Part shown: one piece after another, positions 22,686 to 29,860 of the stretch
How the letters are laid out: each line of letters begins with the position of its first letter
Position numbering within the stretch: the first letter of the stretch is position 1
Assembly (NCBI GenBank): GCA_958477465.1
Contig: CAUEFX010000055.1
Coordinates: 1-29,860, forward strand
Direction of reading: 5' to 3'
Origin: an uncultured Bacteroides sp.
Lineage (GTDB): Bacteria; Bacteroidota; Bacteroidia; Bacteroidales; Bacteroidaceae
Length of the DNA: 29,860 nt
Notes under the pieces: model-generated
What the model was told of the DNA's origin: nothing
What the model saw: only the letters and a program-made list of their open reading frames with translations
Database searches by the model: none
Program-made: the position numbers and the translations under genes

Positions 22686-23921
22686 TTACTCCGTCCTTTT
22701 GCAGGAGTTGGCCTGCAAGAACTCATTGAGTACCGTTTCGTAATTTCCATGTATCAGGATATGATGGTTTCCTAACGGGCTCTTTAAGAAATAATCGGCA
22801 GGTGTATCCAGTCTGACGCGTACTTGTGTGCGGCACATATTGATATAGTTTGTGTTTTCGGTGAGTGTGCCGGTAGAAAGATAGTATTCGTCCAGGCATT
22901 CTCCGCCACATTTCAAGATGGTGACATCTCCTGTAGGCAAAATTCCTTGAATACCGATTCCTGTTTCCGTCTCAAAATGATTACGGATCACGTACTTTTC
23001 CGTCTGTTTTAATCCGACGGTACAGTGGGCCAGAATAATCTCATTGGTCCGGGCATTGATCATGGAGGGATTGGCCATAAATCCGACTTTTCCGGTCAAT
23101 GCTTTGGCTGCCAGTAACGTGAATATGGATTGCAGGTCGCCCTCGCATCCGGCAAGGATACCTTCATCGTTCAGCATAGCCAATGCCAGGCAGCCGGTAG
23201 TGCCGATCTGCTCTATGATCTTGAAACAACTTAAAGTGACTGCACTCAGTTTCTCTTCTTTGCATATCCTTTTCACTGCCCGGTAGAGGCGCATCGCCTT
23301 TAGCATGTCTTCCGGAGTTCCCTCCCGGCAAGCCAGTGCCTGCGAAGCAACGGCGGCACAAGAGGCACCTACCTCATTGTCATTGATGCGCTCGTAAATT
23401 TCGTACACCCGTTCGAGGGGGAGATCGATGTATTCCACTCCCCAACGGCGTTTGGCCAGCAGATAATCTACGTTACTGGCTACGAGCCATGAAGAGGGAG
23501 TACCGATAACGCCTATACGCGTTCCGTACAAAGAACGCTGTGCCTGGAAATTGTTATATAAAATCTGTATACGCTTTATGATGGATGGGAGCTCTCCGTG
23601 GAGAATTTCGCTTTTCATGCCCCGGTAGCGGAGCCAGGAAGAGATTTCGAGTGCTGCTGCAAGTGAATTCTGCATGCCGTCTGCCAAAAGGATGGCAGGG
23701 CGGGGGAGAGATTCAAAATGTTGTATAACCAGTCTTTCTACTCCGCCGGTGGCTATGAAAATGATTTTGAAATCATCACTGCTCAGCTTATCGATGTCTT
23801 CATAATTAACAAACCGAACCGTGAAATATTTCTCTAATTCATTCAATATCACTTCGTGCGAATTGCGTGCGGAAGTCTGTTTGTGAAGTATGGATGCAAA
23901 CGTAATAAGGTTTATGGTCAT
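22686..23921 (-). CDS. L-fucose/L-arabinose isomerase-family protein of unknown substrate
   Basis: The start ATG at 23921 gives MTINLITFASILHKQ (411 aa). A longer frame to 24047 is ruled out because a -7 box (TACATTTG, minus, 23951-23958) lies inside it. The fold-like features are an N-terminal alpha/beta region (IFIATGGVERLVIQHF, LLADGMQNSLAAALE), GTRIGVIGTPSSWLVAS near the middle, and GCEGDLQSIFTLLAAKALTG with the acidic metal ligands of FucI-type isomerases. AHCT further on may supply a His. Neighbours give no sugar pathway, so the reaction is open. Confidence 0.7.
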   Translation of the reverse strand: MTINLITFASILHKQTSARNSHEVILNELEKYFTVRFVNYEDIDKLSSDDFKIIFIATGGVERLVIQHFESLPRPAILLADGMQNSLAAALEISSWLRYRGMKSEILHGELPSIIKRIQILYNNFQAQRSLYGTRIGVIGTPSSWLVASNVDYLLAKRRWGVEYIDLPLERVYEIYERINDNEVGASCAAVASQALACREGTPEDMLKAMRLYRAVKRICKEEKLSAVTLSCFKIIEQIGTTGCLALAMLNDEGILAGCEGDLQSIFTLLAAKALTGKVGFMANPSMINARTNEIILAHCTVGLKQTEKYVIRNHFETETGIGIQGILPTGDVTILKCGGECLDEYYLSTGTLTENTNYINMCRTQVRVRLDTPADYFLKSPLGNHHILIHGNYETVLNEFLQANSCKRTE

Positions 23922-23950
23922 TATGGTATTGTTTTGAGGTTTATTTATGG

Positions 23951-23958
23951 CAAATGTA
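23951..23958 (-). promoter_or_regulatory. -7 box of the isomerase-like gene
   Basis: TACATTTG on the minus strand fits TAnnTTTG and predicts a start near 23944, 23 nt before the ATG at 23921. This supports the shorter protein. No clear -33 TTTG was found. Confidence 0.55.
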
Positions 23959-24042
23959 TAGCTTTCTTTCCATAATACCATAACGTTTTTACCCTTGATA
24001 AGGTTTTTAAAGTTTTTATGTCTCTGTGTCCGATTTATTGTG

Positions 24043-24050
24043 TACATTTG
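24043..24050 (+). promoter_or_regulatory. -7 box of the aminotransferase gene
   Basis: TACATTTG matches TAnnTTTG 48 bp upstream of the ATG at 24098. The -33 region reads TTTTATG, a weak match. It forms a divergent pair with the identical octamer at 23951-23958. Confidence 0.55.
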
Positions 24051-24097
24051 CCCTCTCTAATTAAAAAATAGTAAATCGATAACTTATAAATAACATT

Positions 24098-25297
24098 ATG
24101 CCAACAATATCCATTCGCGGAAATGAGATGCCTGCATCTCCAATCAGAAAGCTGGCTCCTTTGGCTGATGCGGCAAAGCAAAGAGGAGTACATGTGTTTC
24201 ACCTGAACATCGGACAGCCGGATCTGCCCACACCTCAGGTCGCGATCGATGCCATACGTAATATTGACCGTAAAGTATTGGAATACAGCCCGAGCGCGGG
24301 GTATCGCAGTTACCGGGAGAAGTTGGTGGGATATTATGCGAAGTTCAATATCAACCTGACGGCCGATGATATAATTATCACTTCCGGAGGGTCGGAAGCG
24401 GTGCTTTTTTCATTCCTTTCCTGTCTGAATCCGGGAGATGAAATTATTGTACCCGAACCGGCTTATGCCAACTATATGGCTTTTGCCATCTCTGCCGGAG
24501 CAAAAATACGTACCATTGCCACTACCATCGAAGAGGGCTTTTCCTTGCCTAAGGTAGAGAAGTTCGAAGAACTGATCAATGAACGTACCAAAGCGATCCT
24601 TATTTGTAACCCGAACAATCCTACCGGGTATCTGTATACCCGCAGGGAGATGAATCAGATACGTGATCTGGTGAAGAAGTACGATCTTTTCCTCTTCTCC
24701 GATGAAGTTTACCGTGAATTTATCTATACCGGTTCTCCTTATATTTCCGCCTGCCATCTCGAAGGCATTGAAAACAATGTGGTGCTCATCGACTCGGTAT
24801 CCAAGCGTTACTCCGAATGCGGTATCCGTATCGGTGCCTTGATCACGAAAAATAAAGAGATACGTGATGCTGTCATGAAGTTTTGCCAGGCTCGTCTGAG
24901 TCCTCCATTGATCGGTCAGATTGCTGCTGAGGCTTCACTGGATGCCAATGAAGATTATCTGCGCGATACTTATGATGAATATGTGGAACGTCGTAAATGC
25001 CTGATCGATGGTCTGAACCGCATCCCGGGTGTATATTCTCCTATCCCGATGGGGGCATTCTATACCGTAGCCAAGTTACCGGTAGACGATTCGGATAAAT
25101 TCTGTGCCTGGTGTCTTTCCGATTTCGAATACGAAGGACAGACTGTCTTTATGGCTCCTGCTTCCGGTTTCTATACTACTCCCGGAGCCGGACGGAATGA
25201 AGTCCGTATCGCCTATGTCTTAAAGAAAGAAGATTTGAACCGAGCTCTCTTTGTGCTCAGAAAGGCACTGGAGGCGTACCCGGGGAGGACAGAGTGA
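24098..25297 (+). CDS. PLP-dependent class I/II aminotransferase
   Basis: The 399-aa enzyme belongs to fold-type I aminotransferases of the aspartate/alanine group. It shows LNIGQPDLPTP near 36-46, YSPSAGYRSYREKL near 63-76, the cofactor site TSGGSEAVLF near 95-104, NPNNPTGYLY near 171-180, SDEVYREFIY near 201-210, and the PLP lysine SVSKRYSECGIRIG with Lys 236. The substrate arginine lies in the C-terminal NEVRIAYVL. Substrate preference cannot be read from the sequence. It is followed 69 bp later by a permease gene in the same direction, and is divergent from the isomerase-like gene. Confidence 0.92.
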   Translation: MPTISIRGNEMPASPIRKLAPLADAAKQRGVHVFHLNIGQPDLPTPQVAIDAIRNIDRKVLEYSPSAGYRSYREKLVGYYAKFNINLTADDIIITSGGSEAVLFSFLSCLNPGDEIIVPEPAYANYMAFAISAGAKIRTIATTIEEGFSLPKVEKFEELINERTKAILICNPNNPTGYLYTRREMNQIRDLVKKYDLFLFSDEVYREFIYTGSPYISACHLEGIENNVVLIDSVSKRYSECGIRIGALITKNKEIRDAVMKFCQARLSPPLIGQIAAEASLDANEDYLRDTYDEYVERRKCLIDGLNRIPGVYSPIPMGAFYTVAKLPVDDSDKFCAWCLSDFEYEGQTVFMAPASGFYTTPGAGRNEVRIAYVLKKEDLNRALFVLRKALEAYPGRTE

Positions 25298-25366
25298 ATG
25301 AGTGATTCCCCGTCAGTTACTCAAATTGCCAATCATTTATCGTTAACTCGTTAATTACCGTTTTCT

Positions 25367-26611
25367 ATGTCTTTTCCCCTCTTCATTGCCCGTCGCCTTT
25401 ATCGTGATACCGATGGTGGAAAGCAGGTATCACGACCGGCTGTTCTCATCGCTATGGTGGGGATTGCTATCGGTTTGGCGGTGATGATTATTACGGTGGC
25501 CGTGGTGGTTGGTTTTAAAAGGGAGGTGCGTAATAAGGTGACCGGTTTCGGGTCTCATATCCAGATAACTAATTTCGATGCTGTCCGGTCGTACGAGACC
25601 CGTCCCGTTGCGATGGGTGACAGTATGATGGCGGCTTTGGCGGCTGATCCGGACATAAAGCATGTGCAGCGTTACTCCACAAAACCGGGGATGATCAAGA
25701 CGGATGATGCCTTTCAGGGAATGGTTCTGAAGGGAGTAGGGCCGGAGTTTGATGCTGCGTTTTTCCGTGACAATCTGTTGGAGGGTGAGATTCCTGTTTT
25801 CAGCGATTCGGCTTCCACCGGACAGGTGGTTATATCTAAGGCACTTGTCGATAAGTTGAAACTGAAATTGGGTGATAAGATATTTACCTATTATATCCAG
25901 GACAATGTACGGGTTCGTCCGTTGACAATTGTCGGGATTTATCAGACTAACTTTTCGGAGTATGATAATCTGTTTCTGCTGACGGATTTATATACCGTGA
26001 ACCGGTTGAACAATTGGCAACCCGATCAGGTGAGCGGTGCGGAATTACAGGTGAATGATTATGGTCGTTTGGAAGACATCACCTATGAGGTGGGCGAAAA
26101 GATGAACCACCGGGCGGATAAATACGGCGGTGTGTATTTTGTGCAGAACATAGAGGAGTCCAATCCTCAGATATTCGAGTGGCTCGGTTTGCTCGATCTG
26201 AATGTGTGGGTGATTTTGATTCTGATGATCGGGGTAGCGGGATTTACCATGATTTCCGGTTTGCTGATTATTATTATCGAACGTACCAACATGATCGGTA
26301 TTCTGAAAGCTTTGGGAGCAAACAGCTTTACAATCCGTAAGGTGTTTCTTTGGTTTTCGGTGTTCCTGATAGGTAAGGGAATGCTTTGGGGAAATGCCAT
26401 CGGATTGATATTCTGTTTTATACAATCACAATTCCATCTTTTCAAATTGGATCCCGAAAATTATTATGTTGATTCGGTTCCTGTCTCTTTTAATGTTTGG
26501 CTTTTTCTGCTCATCAATGCCGGTACTTTGCTTGCTTCGGTACTGATGTTGTTGGGGCCCTCTTATCTGATTACCAAAATAAATCCGGCCAGCTCCATGC
26601 GATACGAATGA
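25367..26611 (+). CDS. LolC/LolE-like ABC transporter permease (FtsX family)
   Basis: The 414-aa protein has an N-terminal membrane helix at about 25-48 (AVLIAMVGIAIGLAVMIITVAVVVGF), a periplasmic MacB-like domain of about 220 residues, and three C-terminal helices (near 278-305, 325-345 and 370-395). The C-terminal part contains IERTNMIGILKALGANSFTIRKVFL, the coupling helix typical of FtsX/LolCE permeases. LolC/E proteins pull lipoproteins from the inner membrane for delivery to the outer membrane. No partner ATPase is adjacent. The start is the first ATG after the aminotransferase gene. Confidence 0.9.
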   Translation: MSFPLFIARRLYRDTDGGKQVSRPAVLIAMVGIAIGLAVMIITVAVVVGFKREVRNKVTGFGSHIQITNFDAVRSYETRPVAMGDSMMAALAADPDIKHVQRYSTKPGMIKTDDAFQGMVLKGVGPEFDAAFFRDNLLEGEIPVFSDSASTGQVVISKALVDKLKLKLGDKIFTYYIQDNVRVRPLTIVGIYQTNFSEYDNLFLLTDLYTVNRLNNWQPDQVSGAELQVNDYGRLEDITYEVGEKMNHRADKYGGVYFVQNIEESNPQIFEWLGLLDLNVWVILILMIGVAGFTMISGLLIIIIERTNMIGILKALGANSFTIRKVFLWFSVFLIGKGMLWGNAIGLIFCFIQSQFHLFKLDPENYYVDSVPVSFNVWLFLLINAGTLLASVLMLLGPSYLITKINPASSMRYE

Positions 26612-26644
26612 CAGGAGGACCGGATTTGTTCTGATGGGATTCCG

Positions 26645-27577
26645 TTAATATTCCAGTTCTACCTTGACCGGGAAATGATCCGATGGTGTACGTGCTTCAT
26701 AACTTTCAACGGAGATCTCTTCCGGACAGTCCTTGACTTCTGCTTTTTCCGTACCTGTGGCTTTAGCGCTCCTGTAGGTATCTGTCAATACCCCGTACTT
26801 CTTTACTTTAAATAGTGGCGATACAAATACATGGTCGATGCGGCTTTCTGTAAAGTTGTTCGGGTCGAAACTGTTGAAAGTTCCGTTGGTTGCATAGCGG
26901 AAATCTGCGGCTTCATAAGAGTCCTTCAATACTCCGTTGCTGACCAATGCCATATAAGAGTCGTGTGTCTGATCTACATTGAAATCTCCTGTAAGGATAG
27001 CCGGCAGATTGGCTCCGAGCTCTTTCATTTTCTCTTGTACGAGAAAAGCGCTTTCCACCCGTGCCTTCTTTCCGATGTGATCCATGTGCAGGTTGAAGAA
27101 AAGGAATTCGAATCCGGTATCCTTGCATTTGAAATGCCCCCAGCTGCAGATACGGGGCAATACCGCATCCCATCCGACGCTTGCCGTGTCGGGCGTTTCC
27201 GAAAGCCAGAAGTCTCCTTTTTCGATAAGGTCGAATTTATCCGTGCGATAGAATATGGCCGAATGTTCTCCTGCTTCCTTACCGTCGTTGCGGCCTACGC
27301 CGATATATTCATATCTCGGTAGGGCAGCCTTCATGTCTTCCAATTGCCGGAGGTATCCTTCTTGAGTACCGAAGATGTCGAACCCGTGGAATTGTATGAG
27401 TTGGGCCATCACGGGATAGCGTTTTCCCCAACCGTTACCTGCAGCAGAGTCTCCTGCATTGGCATAACGAAGATTGTAAGATGCTGTTGTAAACGAACCG
27501 TTTTCGGTCGGTTTTTGATTTTGACAGCTAACAAGTCCTATTAATAGGACGGCTACGATTAAAATTTTATTTTTCAT
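26645..27577 (-). CDS. Endonuclease/exonuclease/phosphatase-family lipoprotein
   Basis: The 310-aa protein starts MKNKILIVAVLLIGLVSCQN, a lipoprotein signal with Cys 18; the polar residues that follow are not strongly acidic. The EEP fold motifs appear in order: ASYNLRYAN, GTQEGYLRQ, FFNLHMDHIGKKAR, LTGDFNVDQ, SRIDHVFVSP and SDHFPVKVEL. The family includes DNases, inositol phosphatases and sphingomyelinases; in Bacteroides, secreted members are mostly of unknown substrate. It follows the glycosyltransferase after 39 bp on the same strand and may be co-transcribed. It is convergent with the LolC/E-like permease. Confidence 0.9.
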   Translation of the reverse strand: MKNKILIVAVLLIGLVSCQNQKPTENGSFTTASYNLRYANAGDSAAGNGWGKRYPVMAQLIQFHGFDIFGTQEGYLRQLEDMKAALPRYEYIGVGRNDGKEAGEHSAIFYRTDKFDLIEKGDFWLSETPDTASVGWDAVLPRICSWGHFKCKDTGFEFLFFNLHMDHIGKKARVESAFLVQEKMKELGANLPAILTGDFNVDQTHDSYMALVSNGVLKDSYEAADFRYATNGTFNSFDPNNFTESRIDHVFVSPLFKVKKYGVLTDTYRSAKATGTEKAEVKDCPEEISVESYEARTPSDHFPVKVELEY

Positions 27578-27616
27578 TATATACTAAATAAGAGTTATCT
27601 ATGATATAGATTGCCT

Positions 27617-28789
27617 CTAACGCCTCATGAAATCTCCTTTGCCGCGATATAGGCGGTAAAGTTTGATTTGGAGAGTTTGTAAAGGTTGCAACAGGTCGAA
27701 TATAGGTAGGGTGAAATAATAGTGGCGGTTTTCCTCCAGATCTGTTGCTGTTTTATTGATGACAATGGCTTGCACGGTATAACGCAATAGCCAGATAAGG
27801 AAAGCGATACCGGCTACCAACCAGTGCGAGTGAACGATTCCGAATACGATACCGGCTATGCAAGCTGCATAGAACAGCAGGCGGGAGCATGTCTCGAAGC
27901 CCAGCAGATAACGTTGCATGCCTTTGTAGTAGTTTGCTGTAGCCATATAGCTCACCCTTTCTTCTTTCCAGTCCTTGTATCTTTCTACGGGTTGCATTCT
28001 CATGACGGCATGAGCATTGGTTTCCACCCGGGTATTTTCCGTGTTGGCTATCTGGTTAATGAACAAGTCGTCTTCTCCCCGTTGTAGGTTCAGGTGCGTG
28101 GAATATCCTTTTTCCTTGAAAAACAACTCTTTCCTGTAAGCAAGGTTTCGTCCCAACCCCATGTAAGGTTTTCCCGCAAGGGCAAAGCCCAGATAGCGTA
28201 ATGAATTGAATAAGGTACTGAATGATATTCGTTTGTGCAGCCATCCTTTACCACGTTCATATCCGCTGTATCCCAACACGATTTGGGTATGCGGAGTAAA
28301 GTTTCGGGCCATCAGACGCAACCATTGGTTACCTGTGGGGCGGCAGTCCGCTTCGGTGAACACCAGCCAGTCGTACTTACTTGCTTTGATACCCAATGTC
28401 AGCGCCAGTTTTTTGCGGCTGATATATCGGGCACTGTCCGGAGTGAAGCTATGATACAGATGCTGATATTTTTCTTCGAAAGCGGACAGAACAGCTTCGC
28501 TTTCGTCCGTAGAACCGTCATTGATGACGATAACTTCAAATTGCGGATAATCCTGTTCCAAGATAGCCGGAAGGAAGCGGCGCAGGTTTTCCGATTCGTT
28601 GCGTGCACAGATCACGACCGACAGTGGAGGAAGTTCTTTGGTGAAGTGCAGTTCGTTTTTCCGGTCGGCTATATTCCGCATACGCATCCGATTGTAAATT
28701 CCCAGATAGTAAATGTATTGAATAATCAGAAAGAATCCTGCGGCTGATAATAATATCAGTTCTATCCCATTAAATGTAAATGTTCCCAT
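27617..28789 (-). CDS. Family-2 glycosyltransferase, membrane-bound
   Basis: The 390-aa protein starts at the ATG at 28789 (MGTFTFNGIELILL). A longer frame to 29146 runs through the promoter block and is unlikely. One N-terminal helix (about 7-30), then a GT-A domain: LPPLSVVICARNESENL, EVIVINDGSTDES, LVFTEADCRP (DXD-like acidic site) and QRGEDDLFINQIA. Two or three hydrophobic segments follow near 300-350. The QXXRW motif of processive synthases was not seen. It probably adds a sugar to a lipid or surface glycan on the cytoplasmic face. Expression is likely tied to the transglutaminase-like gene through the shared 53-bp promoter block. Confidence 0.9.
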   Translation of the reverse strand: MGTFTFNGIELILLSAAGFFLIIQYIYYLGIYNRMRMRNIADRKNELHFTKELPPLSVVICARNESENLRRFLPAILEQDYPQFEVIVINDGSTDESEAVLSAFEEKYQHLYHSFTPDSARYISRKKLALTLGIKASKYDWLVFTEADCRPTGNQWLRLMARNFTPHTQIVLGYSGYERGKGWLHKRISFSTLFNSLRYLGFALAGKPYMGLGRNLAYRKELFFKEKGYSTHLNLQRGEDDLFINQIANTENTRVETNAHAVMRMQPVERYKDWKEERVSYMATANYYKGMQRYLLGFETCSRLLFYAACIAGIVFGIVHSHWLVAGIAFLIWLLRYTVQAIVINKTATDLEENRHYYFTLPIFDLLQPLQTLQIKLYRLYRGKGDFMRR

Positions 28790-28813
28790 TGATGTTATGT
28801 CATTTTTAGAATA

Positions 28814-28866
28814 CAAATTTAGATATAAATCTCGATTTATATACCGGTGTGATAAGAAAATGTCAA
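28814..28866 (-). promoter_or_regulatory. Duplicated promoter/operator block, copy 2
   Basis: On the minus strand this 53-bp block matches 15980-16032 at 52 of 53 positions. The one change is in the centre of the palindrome (28823-28842). The -7 box TAAATTTG is at 28814-28821, predicting a start near 28807 and a leader of about 18 nt for the glycosyltransferase. Similarity ends sharply on both sides, which argues for selection on the block rather than a longer duplication. Confidence 0.8.
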
Positions 28867-28909
28867 ACTTGTCTCTATCTTTATGGCGTGGTCTTGACGT
28901 TTTCTTAGA

Positions 28910-28949
28910 GGAAAAGCACACAGATTCCGGCCGGAGGAATGTGTTTTCC
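28910..28949 (-). terminator. Hairpin after the small membrane-protein gene
   Basis: On the minus strand GGAAAA-CACA-TTCC pairs with GGAA-TGTG-CTTTTCC, with GC-rich TCCGGCC in the loop region, giving a long imperfect stem. It lies between the membrane-protein stop (29013) and the next promoter block. The T-run after it is poor, so it may be a terminator, an mRNA-stabilising hairpin or an operator. Confidence 0.45.
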
Positions 28950-29012
28950 AATAGGAGAAAGTTCTTTATACGCTTTCTTCTTTTGTAATGGCCGTTGTCT
29001 TTGCTAATGATT

Positions 29013-29438
29013 TTATCCGTGTTTTTCCTTGTTCCTTTTTCGCTTTCTTCGATCGGCTTTGTATAAATCCCAATATAGGAAAATAATAAAGATGATGGTT
29101 GAGGCTGTATAGAGCATGAATGCATGCAGGTATTGTGCTTTTGCAAATGTGAACATGCAGAGGGCCATTCCCAGTGAAGCCAACGGGAGACCTATGTTGT
29201 CATCCCTTTCCGAATTCCGGTATAAATTGTTGAAATGAGGGCAATAAATCCATAGGAAACAGACAAATGCACTGATTCCGAACAGAATGAGAATACCGTA
29301 TTGCCTTGATAGATAAGTTGTCATTTCCAATTTGCTCATTTTGAATAGAAGAACGATTATCGACCATCCACATACCATTATAGTATTGACCCGCATAAAC
29401 GGCAATACATATTGCTTTAATGTACTTTGCTTTTCCAA
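29013..29438 (-). CDS. Small four-helix membrane protein, unknown function
   Basis: The 141-aa frame starts with TTG at 29438 (MEKQSTLKQYVLPFMRVN); an ATG at 29396 is the alternative. Four hydrophobic segments are visible (about 19-33, 47-64, 82-98 and 105-122), followed by a very basic tail (RRKRKRNKEK) that would stay in the cytoplasm. No family was recognised. It lies upstream of the glycosyltransferase in the same direction, but a hairpin and a promoter block separate them. Confidence 0.55.
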   Translation of the reverse strand: MEKQSTLKQYVLPFMRVNTIMVCGWSIIVLLFKMSKLEMTTYLSRQYGILILFGISAFVCFLWIYCPHFNNLYRNSERDDNIGLPLASLGMALCMFTFAKAQYLHAFMLYTASTIIFIIFLYWDLYKADRRKRKRNKEKHG

Positions 29439-29860
29439 TTATATTGATTACTTTGAGTCCCTTATGTTTCTTTCGCTGTAAAGTTATAAATTTTTGTTTT
29501 ATATCCAAGTCGGAAGCACATTTTATTTGTTTTAAGGGCCACGGCTCTTTCATTAAAAAATGCTTTGAAATTTCAATGTTTGTGGCTGATAGGCATTTAG
29601 GAGCAGCCAAACGTCGCTATTGACACAACATAGACTAAATGCCATCTGTCTCTGTTGATGTAAAATCAACATAATCAGTAGTTATCAGTTTGTTCCGAGT
29701 TTAAATGAAAGAGCCGTTGTTTCTATACCGTTTCACTATCATGAGACGACCGTCTCTCAATTGTGTAACGAGCGTCTCTCAATCGTGAAATGCACGTCTC
29801 ATAATCGTGAAACGTAAATTTCGCTTAGGTGTTTCAGGGCTGACGCATTATAATATTTAC
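29439..29860. other. Gene-free end of the window
   Basis: Apart from the possible promoter of the small membrane-protein gene and the 22-bp-periodic array at 29729-29816, nothing recognisable is seen. Long open frames on both strands here have no protein-like features. An AT-rich imperfect palindrome sits at about 29484-29504. Confidence 0.5.
29729..29816. repeat. 22-bp-periodic array with one inverted unit
   Basis: Four consecutive 22-bp units start at 29729, 29751, 29773 and 29795. Units 2-4 start CGTCTC and contain TCGTGAAA or a variant. Unit 1, CGTTTCACTATCATGAGACG, is the reverse complement of the first 20 bases of unit 4 at 18 of 20 positions. Thus one unit is flipped in place without losing the 22-bp register, as in the array at 11868-11955. 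No spacers are present. Confidence 0.85.

Noticed and set aside
23922..24047. N-terminal extension of the isomerase-like protein
   Set aside because: A good -7 box (23951-23958) lies inside it, and the added residues do not resemble the family.
28790..29146. N-terminal extension of the glycosyltransferase
   Set aside because: It contains the duplicated promoter block with its palindrome and -7 box, and would overlap the small membrane-protein gene.
29484..29504. Third copy of the palindromic operator, upstream of the small membrane-protein gene
   Set aside because: Only the AT-rich arms resemble ATATAAA/TTTATA; the rest of the 53-bp block and a proper -7 box are absent.
29200..29610. Open frame of 136 codons overlapping the membrane-protein gene
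   Set aside because: It overlaps in another frame, lacks hydrophobic periodicity or a recognisable domain, and the four-helix protein is the better reading.

Overview
The window looks like chromosomal DNA from the genus Bacteroides (Bacteroidota). The evidence is the protein families (GldE, BtuB/BtuG-type corrinoid uptake, a DUF4465 lipoprotein, DUF3805, AAA/PD-(D/E)XK proteins), the weak Shine-Dalgarno signals, and the repeated use of the Bacteroides promoter form TTTG - about 19 bp - TAnnTTTG upstream of genes. I could not fix the species. From memory, the order HU, mutY, ssb, gldE, PPTase, tnaA, corrinoid locus resembles B. thetaiotaomicron.

Layout. 1-3986: start of an HU gene (minus), then mutY, ssb, gldE and a 4'-phosphopantetheinyl transferase (plus). 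3987-4577: a gene-free stretch with a 22-bp tandem array and a MITE-like element with inverted ends. 4578-5951: tryptophanase (minus). 6041-11490: a B12-uptake operon read on the minus strand, in the order promoter, cobalamin riboswitch, btuB, a BtuG-like beta-propeller lipoprotein, a DUF4465 lipoprotein, terminator. The BtuG-like gene carries a 13-bp tandem duplication that throws its lipoprotein signal out of frame. 11491-12057: relic of a thioredoxin-like gene and a second 22-bp-periodic array. 12058-14614: response regulator and sensor kinase (minus), with phased TGTTAC repeats upstream. 14720-15835: membrane-anchored metallophosphoesterase (minus). 16081-20995 (plus): a membrane-anchored transglutaminase-like protein, a DUF3805 protein, an ABC-F ATPase and a PHP-type histidinol-phosphatase. 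21088-22659 (plus): AAA/PD-(D/E)XK protein. 22686-23921 (minus): fucose/arabinose-isomerase-like protein, divergent from a PLP aminotransferase (24098-25297) and a LolC/E-like permease (25367-26611), both plus. 26645-29438 (minus): an EEP-family lipoprotein, a family-2 glycosyltransferase and a small membrane protein. 29439-29860: no gene seen, but a third 22-bp-periodic array.

The most unusual signals are these. (1) Three intergenic arrays with unrelated sequences share an exact 22-bp register, and in two of them repeat units occur in both orientations. (2) A 53-bp promoter/operator block with a 20-bp palindrome occurs twice, 52/53 identical, ahead of the transglutaminase-like gene and the glycosyltransferase. 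(3) The 13-bp duplication disconnects the BtuG-like protein from its lipoprotein signal and could be reversible.
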